NCBI GenBank assembly: GCA_004154925.1
Contig: QJNS01000170.1
Span: 1-64,000 of the forward strand
Direction of reading: 5' to 3'
Length of the DNA stretch: 64,000 nt
DNA from: Monosporascus cannonballus
Lineage: Eukaryota; Ascomycota; Sordariomycetes; Xylariales
In this document: positions 45,501 through 58,400 of the stretch, piece after piece
Layout of the letters: the number at the start of each line of letters is the position of its first letter
Numbering within the stretch: position 1 is the stretch's first letter
The notes under the pieces: model-generated
Databases searched by the model: none
What the model saw: only the letters and a program-made list of their open reading frames with translations
Told to the model about the DNA's origin: nothing
Made by a program: the position numbers and the translations under genes

Positions 45501-47600
45501 GGAAAAATAAATTTATTTGTAAAGGATTAATTAGTTTTATACGATTATTATATTCGAATTATTTTTTTAAACCATTACGGTTATTAACGTTTACTTTAAT
45601 AATTATTACGATTATTACGCCGACGGAAAAAGTAAAAGTAATTTTAAGTTCCCTTTATATTAATTAACCTAGAATAACGGCAAAAAACGAATGTACCTTA
45701 CGGGTTGTAAACGTAAGCTCTCCGTATATTCTGTATTACGAAAATATTATCCGAAATAAATATAAGATATGGGAAACCGTATTTAATATAGGACGTTTAG
45801 TTTTTTCCGTATGTACGTACGATAACCGGCCGGTAAATTACGGAAATTTAAAGAAATTAACTACTCGAAATACGTATTACTTTAATCGGAAAAATAATAA
45901 TGCCTTAATATATAAAAAGGTATTTAAGTTATAAAACCGGGTATATAAACGTAATTTCCCGTTATTGCCGTAAGGCCATAAAAAATTAAATATATATTTA
46001 TTAAAAAATATATTTCGTAAAACCGAAAAAGCTTATTTATAAAGCTATAAGGAAATACGAATTTGGAAAGTTATTAATTAATTTTTTATTAAAAAGAAAT
46101 CGGTTTTAAGGTATATATAAGTTTACGTTTATAAATTTAATAAATATGGTTGGTTTTAAAAGTACAAAGCTCGTTTTGTCGTATAAAATGATTAATAATT
46201 TAAAACCGTTTATGGCGATATATACGTAATTATTTTCGTTAGAAAATCGTTTTAAACTTTAATTATTATTACAATTAGGTTCTATTTAAAACTTAAGTAA
46301 TATAACGTTATAAATACTTTTATAAATGTTAATTTACATTACGAAATAAATATAATAACGCCTTTAAAATATCCGTAATATAACAAATTTTTTTAATTAA
46401 AAAGCATAATATAAATTAAGGGAATTATTTTTATTATAATAAATAGATTTTATTAAAATGTTTAAAAAGTTGGGATTTAGCTCCGTTTTTTTACGAATTT
46501 TATTATTTTATTTATTAAAAAGTGTTTATTTTTTTCGTAAAGAATATTATTATAATATATTGCGAAAAGAATTAAAATTTCGTTAATTAATTAATTTAAT
46601 AAATATAAAAACGGTATATCTTAATATGGAATAAGGATTTATAATGGTTTTTCGATATCGAAATAATTAAAAATAAACTTAATAAAAAATTAATTATTTT
46701 AATCTGATTTTATAAATAAATTAATTAATTTAATACTTAAAAAAACTTAAATAATTTCTTAAATATATTTATAATTAATATTAAATTATTGCCGAATTTT
46801 GATTTAGCCTATTTAGGCTTTGTTAATAAATATCGGAAAAAAAATCGGGTTTATTTTTTTTGTAATAGTTAATATGTAACCCGATATATTTTTTGCGGTA
46901 TTCCGATTTATCCGATTTAACCTGAATTTTAATAACGTATGTTTTAATGCTACCGACCGAATTATATTATATTTAATCGGAATTAAAACGTTAACGTTAT
47001 AATTTGGGGATAAAGATTTATTAAATATTTAAAACGACATTTTTTTTACGAATAATACGATTAACCGAAAAAGCTTTTAAATTTACGTTACAAAATTATG
47101 TAGAAAAATAATAAGATAATAGGCGAATAAACAAAATATAATAAATATTTTTATAATAAAAACGAAATTGTTATTTTTTATATAAGTTATTAAAAAAAAC
47201 CTTATTTAATTTTCGATTAATTAAAAAATTAAAAGTTATTTTAAATATAAAACCGTTAAATATGTAGTACGATAATTAATATATTATATAATTTATTAAT
47301 GCTAATAATACCTTATTAATAACGAAATTGCGGTATATAAACATATATAATTATTAATTACGATAAGCTATAAAAAGAATTTAATTAAAATAAATTATAT
47401 ATTTACGAGCAATATATTAGCTAACGGTTTAACGAAAACCTTATTACGCAAACCTTTTAAGTATTTCAAAAAAATAATTAAGATTAATAAATATTACGGA
47501 AGCTTTTGATTAATGGAAAAATACCTTGCGAACAATTTCAAAAAAAAATTTACTAATTAAAAAGATTTAATCGCTAAAGAAAAATAAAATAAATAATTAT
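42600..47600 (+). pseudogene. Ty1/copia gag-pol remnant
   Basis: Gag-like start: Y-K-G-P-K-N-W-D-R-F-K-S-E-F (42620-42670), continuing open to about 42,715. Reverse transcriptase entry: K-Y-G-W-F, stop, K-Y-K-A-R-F-V-V, stop (46142-46192); in intact copia elements the stop positions are usually non-stop residues near the R-L-V-x-x-G motif. Stops occur at Trp/Gln-type positions throughout, as RIP produces. Not functional. Confidence 0.8.
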
Positions 47601-47656
47601 GGCTTTAGGAGTTGTAATAATTAATACCGTAAATACTTTAAGGTATTAAGGAGGTG

Positions 47657-47819
47657 TATTAGTTAGCAGGAGGTGCTTTAGTACCCCATATACGGAAGAT
47701 TCCTGTTGATCGGAACATATATGTTCCGGGACTAGATTATCTTAAAGTGCAGTGCGCGTTCTAGAGCACCTGCAACTAGTTATCAATACACATACAATTG
47801 ATGTCCCTTATATCTGACA
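47657..47819 (+). repeat. 3' LTR of the copia element
   Basis: Differs from the 5' LTR at about one position in nine, mostly transitions (for example TGTCAG versus TATTAG at the start). The first hairpin is weakened by two transitions; the 18-bp palindrome is unchanged. A purine-rich AAGGAGG lies just upstream. Confidence 0.92.
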
Positions 47820-47824
47820 CTTAC

Positions 47825-48369
47825 AGCTATATACGTATCGTGGAGCTTGTCCGATACCTTTAAACCGTAACACTAATTTACTTTAAATTTCTTTCCTACT
47901 TAATTCGTTATATTTACTTTTTAAATAAAATTTGTAATCGGATAACTTACTAAAATCGCGGTTGTTTAATTTATATTTATTATAAAACATAAAATCTTAA
48001 AATAAAACCAAAATAGAACAATTACGAATAATTGAAATAAATATTATTAAAAACTTTTAAAATAATAAACAAAAGAAATAAAACGTAAAATATAAATTTA
48101 ATAATTACAAACAAAATGTTAATATCTAACTACGGTAGAATATTTATTGGTTTCACTTCTATATGAAATTAACAATATCAAAATTAATAACTAATTTTTT
48201 TTAAATAACTTAAAAGTAATATAGAAAAAAGATTTCAAGATAAATTAACATGAATTTTTATTGAATTATATCGTTATAGTAATTAAAATCGATTATCTAT
48301 AAGATATTAAACGTATAAAAATATTAAGAATAAAAAATATGAAATTCTAAATATATAATAATGTAAGAT
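47825..48369. other. AT-rich DNA, nothing recognised
   Basis: Bases 47,825-47,880 continue at moderate GC after the CTTAC duplication; the rest is AT-rich with no motif. Confidence 0.45.
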
Positions 48370-48980
48370 AAGCCAAGGTGCGACGCTAACCACAAGATCA
48401 AAAGATATTTTTTAGTTTCGTTTTTTCGATTAACAGGGTCATAGATTTCCTTATTACGAACTTAAACCAAATAACCGCATTTTCGGAAAATTATTCGATT
48501 ACGAATTCGATTCGTATAATAAACGTAGTAAATCGAAAAAGAAAATACTCGAAATATATTCGGTATTAACTTAAAAATTATTATTACTTAATCGAAATTC
48601 CGCCGAAAAATGCTAATTTAAAAAATTTAAAAACTTTTTTTAATTCTTTGGTAATATTTAGCGAGATAATTTTACTTTTTCGAAAAGGCTTCTTAATTTC
48701 GAAAGCTTTCCCTTTTTCTTTCAGTTTCTTAACGGCGGCTTAAAAGGACGTTATAAGATTATTATTATCTCTTTTAAGTTAAAAAAGGCGTTCATTTATG
48801 GTAACCAAACGTCGAAAACATTTTCCGCGAAAAAAGCAAGGTTTTTCCTTTTTCTTCTCGGATTCCATTCTAATATCCGGGTATTCAAAAACTTGGTAAA
48901 TACGTTATTCGGGCTGCTTACTAATAGATATAATATCGGCGATATTGCTCAAAATGTGACGGTATTAATAAATAAAAACT
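48370..48980 (-). pseudogene. Gypsy gag-leader fragment, minus strand
   Basis: Directly downstream, on the minus strand, of an inverted gypsy family A LTR. A lysine-rich reading (V-K-K-L-K-E-K-G-K-A-F-E-I-K-K-P) near 48,720-48,660 is gag-like. With the LTR it looks like the 5' end of a copy oriented opposite to the element that starts near 49.9 kb. The family link is inferred from the LTR only. Confidence 0.45.
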
Positions 48981-49358
48981 TATAACGTATAACAGTTAAA
49001 CGCTTTAACCAATTATTAAACTTTAATCGTACGGATTTATATTAGCAGAAATATCGTAAGAAACTAAGTAATAAATATAATAATCGTATTACGTTTCGTA
49101 ATACCAAAGGTACCTTAAATAACGAATTGTTATTACAAGCTAAAGCAATCTAAATTATGGAAAATAACAAACGTATATATCTTAATTCTAGGACTGCTAT
49201 TTATCTTTATTCAGTAGATCTTTATTAAACAGTTGCTTAGCGCTAATCATTCGTGCTTAATAGATCTTTACTGAGCACTTCCGTTACATAGCCCGAGGGA
49301 TGGTCCGTATCACCCTTATTAACCGTTTTCTGAGGCTAGAACCCGTCAGGTCGTAACA
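48981..49358 (-). repeat. Gypsy family A LTR, inverted orientation
   Basis: On the minus strand it starts TGTTACGACCTGACGGG and ends near GTTATACGTTATA, aligning with the LTRs at 8112, 14996 and 55044. Bases 49,190-49,340 are relatively undamaged. Confidence 0.75.
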
Positions 49359-49899
49359 ATTTCGGATATTTTTTATTTGACTTATTATGCTCATTATATA
49401 AATCGAATTCGCCATTTAATAACTCATCAGAAATTTAATTATTTAGTTTAAGCCCGTTATAAGAAAATATATTATTACCTTATTAATCGAAAAACGAAAC
49501 CCGGAATACGACAAATATATAAGAATTACAAATAATTTAAATAAACATTAACCAAAATTTTCAGAATAATAAACGAAAAAATGAAAGCCAAGTTATACAT
49601 CTACTCATTACGATAAACAGGATTAATATTTAATTACGGTAATATATTAAGTTAATTAGTTGTTGAATTAAATTAAGCATAAAAAATATTAATAGCTAAA
49701 TTTTTAAATAATCTAAAATAACTTTTTAAGCTTAATTGGTCTAATTATTTTTCGGATTATATCGTTATAATAATTAAAATTAACGATTAACAAAATATAT
49801 AATATAATAAAAGTACGAAAAGAAAAGAAATAATAATAAATTTTGATATACGGCTAATATTAACGTTTTTCGACGTAATAAATTTTTTACGATATAGAA
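49359..49899. other. AT-rich DNA between inverted LTR and gypsy copy 2
   Basis: No plus-strand 5' LTR for the next element was found here, so that copy may be truncated or rearranged at this junction. Confidence 0.45.
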
Positions 49900-52800
49900 C
49901 TAGGACTTATGGAATTAAGAGCTATTTCAAGGAAAGATTAGAACCAGACCAAATGTTATAATTGTAATAAAATAGGATATAAGGTAGCATAATATAAGGC
50001 ACCTAAGAAACACCGTTAAAATAACTAAAAACTAATACCTAAGAGATAATCTCAAAAGAATAAAAGAAATACACGAAAATCTATCAATATAATAAAACGT
50101 AAATATATACCAGGCCCACTATAACGAAAAATCCAATATGGAATACGAAAAACTAAGAAACTAACTTAATAAATGTCGCGAACATAATAAAAAGCACTAT
50201 AAAGATAATTGCGTAAATACTAAGATTGGACGGACAAAATCTGTCCCGGAATCCCCAATCGATATGGCAAAATACATACCATACGTTGTCGATGACCAGA
50301 ATATTCCAATTACGAAAAATGAAAATAATATATTTACGGACGAACTATTCGTATATATTAAAAAAACGTTAATTTTTTAAACCGTACCGGAAATAATAAA
50401 AATGAAAACTATTAATATCGACATTTTCGATCTATAATCTCAAAAGATATTTAATAATTGGCCGAAATAAAAAACTAGTTCAAAACAAATGATATCTACA
50501 AGAAAGCTTTTTTTATTATTATTAATAATATAATTATTAAACGGAAAAAGAATTAGTTTATTATTTAATTGAAAAACATTACGAAAAAACCTGTTACGTA
50601 TTTCCATTTTCAGTTAGTATTTATTACAGACTTTTACGAAAAAATGCCATTAAGAAAGAAATACGTTAATATATAAGTAAACTTTTGTACGATAATTAAA
50701 ATAACGCATAATAAGATATAATTGCAAATATGAACAAATAATTTATTTAATAAGGAAAAAAAGTTTACCAATATTAAAAATAATTAATACGATTTAAAGA
50801 AAAAGTACGCCGGCAATAACGACAAATATAACAACTTAATACGTTATACAAAAAAACATAAATAAGGTTTGATAAATTCGAACAGAAATTAAAAAACAGA
50901 TTATTTATAAGAAAGCTGCAAAATAGCGAAATCCAGAGAAATTAAAACAATTTTTTTAAAAAAGCTTTAAACGCGACGATAAAAGCCGTTAATAAATTTA
51001 TTATTTTAGATATATAAATCGGAACGTACTAATATATCGCAACAATAAATTACAGAGCTTTGGGCAGGAATTATATTGTACCAAATATGGTTAATAACTT
51101 TAGATATTTATAGAAATATAAGTTAAAATCTTATATAGCCACGAATGCCAAAAGTCAGGAATTTGCTTACGATAACGAGAAATTTATACGCAAAATTAAT
51201 TACTTCGAGATTTTTATTTACGGACGGTATTAAACGGTTAATCTCGGTATCGTTCCATTTGGAAATTACGATATAATCTTAGGATTATTATAGATACGCC
51301 AGTACGGAGTTTTAATTAACAAAAGAATTAATTAGGTAAAATTCACCTTTTATTCTATTAGCAAATAAAAGAAATTTAAGATTTTAATATTTGATCGATA
51401 ATAGTAACGTATACGAATATAAGGATACGATAAAAACTTTATTACCTAAAGGGATAAAATGTAAAAAAGATAGGTATCAAAGAAAAATACAACGTATCAT
51501 TATTATTACCAAAACGAAATTATAGTAATTAAATAATAATTTAAAATAACTACCCCAAATATTAAAAAATATAATTAATATATTATTATAATATTATAAA
51601 TACGAATATCTTTTTAAAAAGGAATTTAAAATAAAGTTACCGAAATATAGCAAATAAAATTACAAAATAATCCTTAAAAAAGGTTTTTAATAACGTTTTA
51701 CTTCATTTACAACTTTAACGGAAATAAGTTACGTATTTTTAAAGAATATCTAAAAAATCGGTTACAAAAAAATAGATTTAACTTTCGAAATCGCCAGAAG
51801 AATACCTTATGTTTTTCCCACTTAAAAGAAACGAAAAATTACAATTTATAATTAATTATCGATAATTAAAGATATTACCGTGAAAAATCGAATATTATTA
51901 TCCTTAATGGGGGAAATAAAAAACTGATTTAACAGAACTAAATAATTTATAAAATTTGATCTTAAAAATGCATATAATTTAATTAAGATTAAAAGAAAAT
52001 ATAAAAAAACGGCTTTAAAAGGAAAATACGGATTATTTAAATATTTGATTATATTAATAAGATTTACGAACGTATTAATAATTGTTTAACGAATAATTAA
52101 ATACGTATTACGAAAAGATTTCGATATTTTCGTTATTTATTATTTCGACGTTAGTTTTATTTTTTTAAAAACAAAAAAACTATATTCAGAATAAGTTTAT
52201 AAAGTATTTTAAGTTATACAGATCGTAAAGATATTTGTTAATGTAAAAGAAAGTTAGTTTCACGTATAAAAAAATAGAATTTAAAATATAGTATTATTTT
52301 AAAATATATTAAAATAAACCCGAAAAAGGTTATTGCAGTTATAAAATAATTAACACTAATTATGATTAAAAAGGTATAGGTATTCCTTGGATTCGCTAAT
52401 TACTATAAGAAATTTATTCGAAATTTTTGCACAATAATTATGCTTTTAACGAATTTTATAGAAAAACAGTTTAAATAAACACCGGATATAAAAGAAATAT
52501 TCCAGGATATTAAGGATGCAATTATTAACGAATTAATATTAATTATATACGATTTAAACAGTACCGTTAAACTAAAAACCGATATTTCGGATTATGTATT
52601 AAATATAATAATCGGATAATAAAATAATTAAGGCAAATTATACCTTATTGTATTTTTTTATAGAAATTAAAAAAAGCCGAATTTAATTACGGTATTCCAA
52701 ATACGGAATTTACGGTTATTATTATGGCATTTCGAGAGTTGAAATATTTCCTAAAGGAAAACTTGTACTAGGTTAAGGTTTATATAGATTATCACAATTT

Positions 52801-55429
52801 TATCCGATTTATTACGATTAGGAAACTTATAGGACAATAATTTCGTTATACTGAAAAATTGGCGAATTTCGATTTCGTTATTATCTATAAGAAAGGATCA
52901 GAAAATAACAAAGCAGATATTCTGAACAAATAACCGGATCTCGAAGAAAAAATGGTTAAAATAAGTTATATAATTTTCGATATTATTATAAAAGGATATT
53001 TACGCCCGTTACAAATTGCAATAATTCGGACAATATTTTTGGATACGTACCAAAATATTTAGCAGCATAATAACGGTTTTCTAACAAACCAAAAAAAGGA
53101 TAAAATATAAATTTTAAAAGAATATTAAACAGATTTAGTACGAAAAATATACGAATATTAATTATACGGATATCCAGGGATCTATAAAACCTTAAAATGG
53201 TTTTAATATATATATATATATATATATTTAAAATAAAATTCATAGTATAAAAGATTATACGGCAATACGATATTTACGCTATAACGAAAGTGCGATAATA
53301 CAAATTATACGTAGAATTATAATTATTATGAGTCGTAAAACAACTATAATATTTAATTATATTTGATTTTATTATTAAATTTTCTATATTAAAACATTTA
53401 ATTATAACAGTATATTCCGATGGCATTTTCTTAATTATCCACCGATTTACTAAACTTTTTTATTTTTTATTATATTATTAAAATATAAATGCCGAACAGA
53501 TATCATATAATTTTTTCAGTTATATTTTTAGCAAATATCGTTTATTTATGTAAATTATTTCAAATAAAGAATAAATATTTGTATTAAAGTTTTGGCAAGA
53601 TTTTATAGTTTAAAGTAACCTAAATCGCAAATTATTTAATGTATTTAAACTATAAATAAATAAATAAACGTAATAAATAAACAAAAAATTAAAATTTTAC
53701 TTCCGATATTACATTGATAAGGAACAAAATAACTGGGTTAAAAAGCTTCCTGTTATTTAGCTAACTTATAATACCAGTTATTACAAAAATATTAAAATAA
53801 TATTTGTAAATGCAAATTTCGGTTTTATTTTAAAGGTTTATAAAAAAAAATATACTACGATAGTTTAATTAATATTAAAATAATCCTTATATTAAAATAA
53901 TTATAATAATTGTATTAAAAAATAAAAACAAAATTAAAATTCCTACGAAATTAAATAAGTAAGTATTATAATTAGAAAAGGTTAGAGGGATTAATTTTCG
54001 AAAAAAGGGAAATAGTTTTTTTCGCTATAAAAAATATTTCAATAAAATAATTTAACAAAAAACTCGATTTTAAATATATCGGTTTATATAAAATTGTCAA
54101 AAAAATCTTAGAAAATAATTATGAATTAAAAGTTTTATTAAAAGTTAAACATGATTTAATATTTTATATTTTATTATTCGAATTAATAGGAAATATAATC
54201 AAAATATATATGGCATTACCCAATATGAAAATAAAAGACGAATAAATATATAAATTAAAGAAATTTTTGATATGCGGAAATAAAATAGATTTACTTAGTA
54301 CCTGATTAAACGGAAAAAATATCCGGATTCCGAAAACGTTTAGAAATTTGTCAAAAATCTTATTGGCATTTAGCGTTTGTTAAAAACCTTTTACCAATAA
54401 CGACAAAATTATTAAAAATAAATGCGTCCTGATTAATATTTTTAACGAATTAATCGGTATCGCCGATACTAGACCAGTCCACGGGACTAGCGAGAGGAAT
54501 TAATGCGGCTATAGTAGCCTCGGCGATAGCCTGTTTCTGGCGTTTTTGTTTTTCCAGCTTTTCGAACAATTACAATTCTCGTTATATTTTTTTTATTCCT
54601 TTTCAGCGAAAAAAAAGTTTTTATTTCCGAAAGCGGATTACATACGCGATAAACGTATTTTTTATTGATAATATTTTTGCAATTTTAAAAAATACTTTTT
54701 TATAAAATCTTTTTTCGTTTTACGCGTTAGTTTCTAATACGAATATTTCTTTTTTTTTTAAAAAAAGGAACGTTAATCTTATTATAAAGTTATTTACATT
54801 TAATATAAGTTTTACATTTTAAAATGTTATTTATTATTTTATATTTCCAACCTTTGGAAATATACAATAAGTAGGGTATAACTTTAAACCTAAAATCGTT
54901 AAAAATAGAAAGCAGGTTTTGCCAATGAATAGTAGAAGAAACCTGATAACGATTTTTAAAAATACGACCCGATATTATGAAGAACCGGTGATACTTACTA
55001 GAAAAAATGAAATTTTAAGGGCAAGATTTAGGGAAAAAAATAATATTACGACATAACAGGCTCCGGCCTCAGGAAACGGTTAACGAGAATAATACGGACC
55101 ACCTCCCAGGTCACGTAATGGATGTTCAGCAAAGATTTGCTATGTACGAATAATTAATACTAAGTAATAGCTTAACAAGAACTTATTAAGCACATTTAAA
55201 CAAAGATAAGCAGTAATACTAAAAACTAATATATATACGCCTATTATTTCTATAATTTAAATAACCTTAACTTGCAATATAATATCGTTACTTAAGGCAC
55301 CCTTTGTATTACGAAATGTAATACGTTACTGTATTTATTGCTTAGTTTTCCACGATATTCCTGACAACATGAACCCGTACGACTAAGGTTTAATAGTTGG
55401 TTAAACCTCCTAGCCGTCATAAGCTTACA
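49900..55429 (+). mobile_element. RIPed Ty3/gypsy retrotransposon, family A copy 2 (5' end missing)
   Basis: Parallel to the copy at 9.3-15.4 kb over its whole length. A gag knuckle is readable as C-Y-N-C-N-K-I-G-Y-K-V-A at 49954 onward, with the His and last Cys ligands lost. A reverse transcriptase Y-F-D block near 52,140, G-F-A-N-Y-Y-K-K-F-I near 52,392 and the same integrase and 3' regions follow. The 3' LTR is 55044-55429. It lacks the inverted-repeat insert that copy 1 carries (empty site with a single TA at 54307-54308). Confidence 0.82.
55044..55429 (+). repeat. 3' LTR of gypsy family A copy 2
   Basis: Starts TATTACGAC and ends GCTTACA; shares AGGCTCCGG(C/T)CTCA, TTTCTATAATTTAAATA, ATATCGTTACTTAAG and TAATAGTTGGTTAAAC with the other family LTRs. 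It has diverged in the first third relative to copy 1. Confidence 0.82.
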
Positions 55430-58400
55430 GTTATCTATTATTTTACAATTTTTCCATCCTTATTATAGAAGGTAACGCGATAACCACCAAAAGCAGAATT
55501 CGCCGACTACAAAACGAACTTAGGTTACCAATCGAAAAAACCGCCGATCGGTACCTAACTAACGAATAATCGATTACGGTACGAGAATAAGCGAAAAAGC
55601 TTATAATAAAACTTTAACGAGCAAAGGACCATAATCTCTAGAATTCCGAATCACTTTATAAATACAATAAGGATACGTCCCGATAATCGTTAATTGAACG
55701 GTCGGAAAACGGACGTAACATAATAACTGCGTTCCGGAATTCAAAGCAAAAAAAAAATTAAGCCCTTTAATAATAATCAGATTTTAAAGATTATCGATTA
55801 ACAAAACGAATAACATTTGGAAATATTCCGATAGCTGGCCGAATAATAAGTAATAGCACAGATTAAAAAAAGCAAAACTTTATAAATTAATTGCGATATC
55901 GTCGCAAAAGCCCAAAGGTGATAAATAAATACCGTATTATAATTGCTCGAAGCTTTCCGAACGTACGTTAATTAAAAAAAAAATTAGATAAAAGTTGTTA
56001 CGAAAACTTATATCGAAAAGCCAGAACGAAATGCCTTTATTTATTTTTAATGGGTTATGGGCCATATAGACGTTTTCATTACGAACGTTTAACGATTATA
56101 TTACGTTGCGTTCGATTACTTTAATTACGAAAAAAAATTTAAAATTGGAAACTTATATATTGTTGTTAAGAAGAATTATATAAATCATAATTCTTTCGAT
56201 AAAGAATATAAGAAATAATTTATAGAATTACGATAACGATCCGATTAATCGCCCTTGGACTTTTACGTTAAATAAAAGCTCCTAGTTTATAAAACAAAGT
56301 TTACGAACGTTTTTAACTCGGAAAACTATCAGGATAATAAATGCTTTGCTTTTAATTACTTTTACAAATTAATATTAAGGTTACAAAATATTTTGTTATA
56401 AGAAAACGTTAAGCTGGAACAAGTTAATAACGTGACAAATAAGGTAAAGTGCTATTAAGATGCCTAGAAAAAGGCGAAAGAAAACCGATTATTTTTTCGC
56501 TAAAGGTATTAATAAGGATAAACAATTTTACTTCAATATTTTCGGGAAAAAAGATCTCTAAAGCAAATTAAAGACATTATGTAAAAGCAGTAAGGACCGT
56601 AGGCGTTCTTATATTCGGAAGGTAGATAATCGCCGATTTAATTCTAATTAAAGTATATCCGTAGAATTTAATATCCTGAATTTTTATAAGGGCGTATTTA
56701 AATATTATAACTATAAGAAACCAAATTATAAAAACGTAAATTATAAAACCAAAAGGGATACGAAAACCTTGTTATTTCGGCTATACGAAAACCAATTTCC
56801 GAAGGCTATATAGAACGTCATAGTATATAATAATAAATCAGATTAGTTCCTAGACGTGAACCCAAAAAAGGAGCCGGAGTAAGCGTATACGTTTAGTTTA
56901 TTTCGGCTAATAATTATAAAACGGTCGGAATAAAGCCGCCTTTTAAAGACAGGGTATTTATTAAGAAAAAGACGGGGGATGTGGTAATATAAGTGGATAT
57001 GGATATCGGAATACAGGTAAATACCGTAAGCAAAAGATTAATAAAAAAAAACTTAATGTGATGGGGCTGTATGGAGCCCTATTATAGAGCACCGGACAAA
57101 CGCCGGTTTCAAGCAGCACTAGCGCAGCGCCTTTTATGCGAACACATACAACTGTATTTTCATCTTTCCTTTCTTTTCTCTTTAGCTAGAAAATAAACCC
57201 TCATTAGCAACTGATTGCAGACCGCTCAGGTGAAGCCGTTTACACTTAACCTCCAATCAATTTCCGTAAATATTCCGGGCCTTATCGGCGTTAACGGCAA
57301 GTATATTAAATATTATAAGGTTTATAAGATTTCTGTTAACCTAATAAATAATAACGGGAACGAACGAAATTTAAGTAAATTTACTTTGTAATACGCCGTA
57401 ACCAGAAAGCGCCCCAGTTTTTATTATTTAAACCTGGAATGGGCAAATTAAACGTTTTATTGGACATAGTTATATGTTAATAATTATATAAACTATTATA
57501 AGAGGTTAACGAGCAGAAAATCGTAAATCTAATATTTTCCAATAAGAAAATCTATACCGTTAACCTGATAAATTTAGCCGAAAAGCTAGATATCTCGGAA
57601 TTTAGAGAATAACAAAAATAAAGGATAACTGATCTTCTTATATACTTAAAGAATTTCGGGTGAATGTATTCTAAAAAAATATCAAAAAATGGTTTAATTA
57701 CTAGGGGCAAAATATGCAATAAATCTGATCTCAGAGAAAACGCTCTTATTCGGCCTAATTTACCTTCTTTCGGAAACTTAAAAAAAGGTATTCGAAAAAT
57801 ATATCTAAGAAAACCTAATAGCAAATCTGATACATTATTCGAAAACAGACGTAAAGATATTAATATTATTCGTGCCTAAAAAACGATAATCTCCGATAAT
57901 GCGTTAATTATAGGAAGTTAAATCGAGTAATAATAAATAATTAATATTTTTTATCTTTAATTTCAAAAATAATAAAGGGCCTAAGATTAACTAAGGCATT
58001 TTTGAAAATTAATACTAAGAATATTTACTACAGTATTAGGACTAAAAAAGGCGATTAATAGAAAACCGTTATCCAAAAGTAATACGGGCAGTTTAAATAT
58101 ACGGTTATGCTATTTGGCCTTATTAATGTATTAGCCATATTTTAGGCCTATGTACATAAAGTATTAATTAAATTAATTAATTATATAGACGTAATATATC
58201 TAGAAAATATAATTATTTATTCGGATAACGAAAAAAGGTGTACGAAATATCTTTAATTGGTTTATGAATAGTTAATATAATATTAATTATTTGTTAAAAC
58301 GTTTAAACGCGAATTTTTTAAAAAATGGATAAAATTCCTAGGATTTATAATTAATATCGACGGCTTGGAAATAAATCGCCGACAAATCGATATTATCGAA

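Larger units (their letters stand above)
42319..47819 (+). mobile_element. Full-length RIPed Ty1/copia retrotransposon
   Basis: Identical-length 163-bp LTRs (42319-42481 and 47657-47819) and a perfect target duplication CTTAC (42314-42318 and 47820-47824) fix both borders. The interior, on the plus strand, starts with a gag-like reading (Y-K-G-P-K-N-W-D-R-F near 42,620) and reaches a copia reverse transcriptase block (K-Y-K-A-R-F-V-V near 46,160). All frames are broken. Internal sequence is heavily RIPed while the LTRs are not. Confidence 0.92.

Noticed and set aside
57552..57879. Overlapping frames of 90 and 71 codons
   Set aside because: They fall inside gypsy family B and are opposite-strand readings of the same AT-rich DNA; neither shows a motif.
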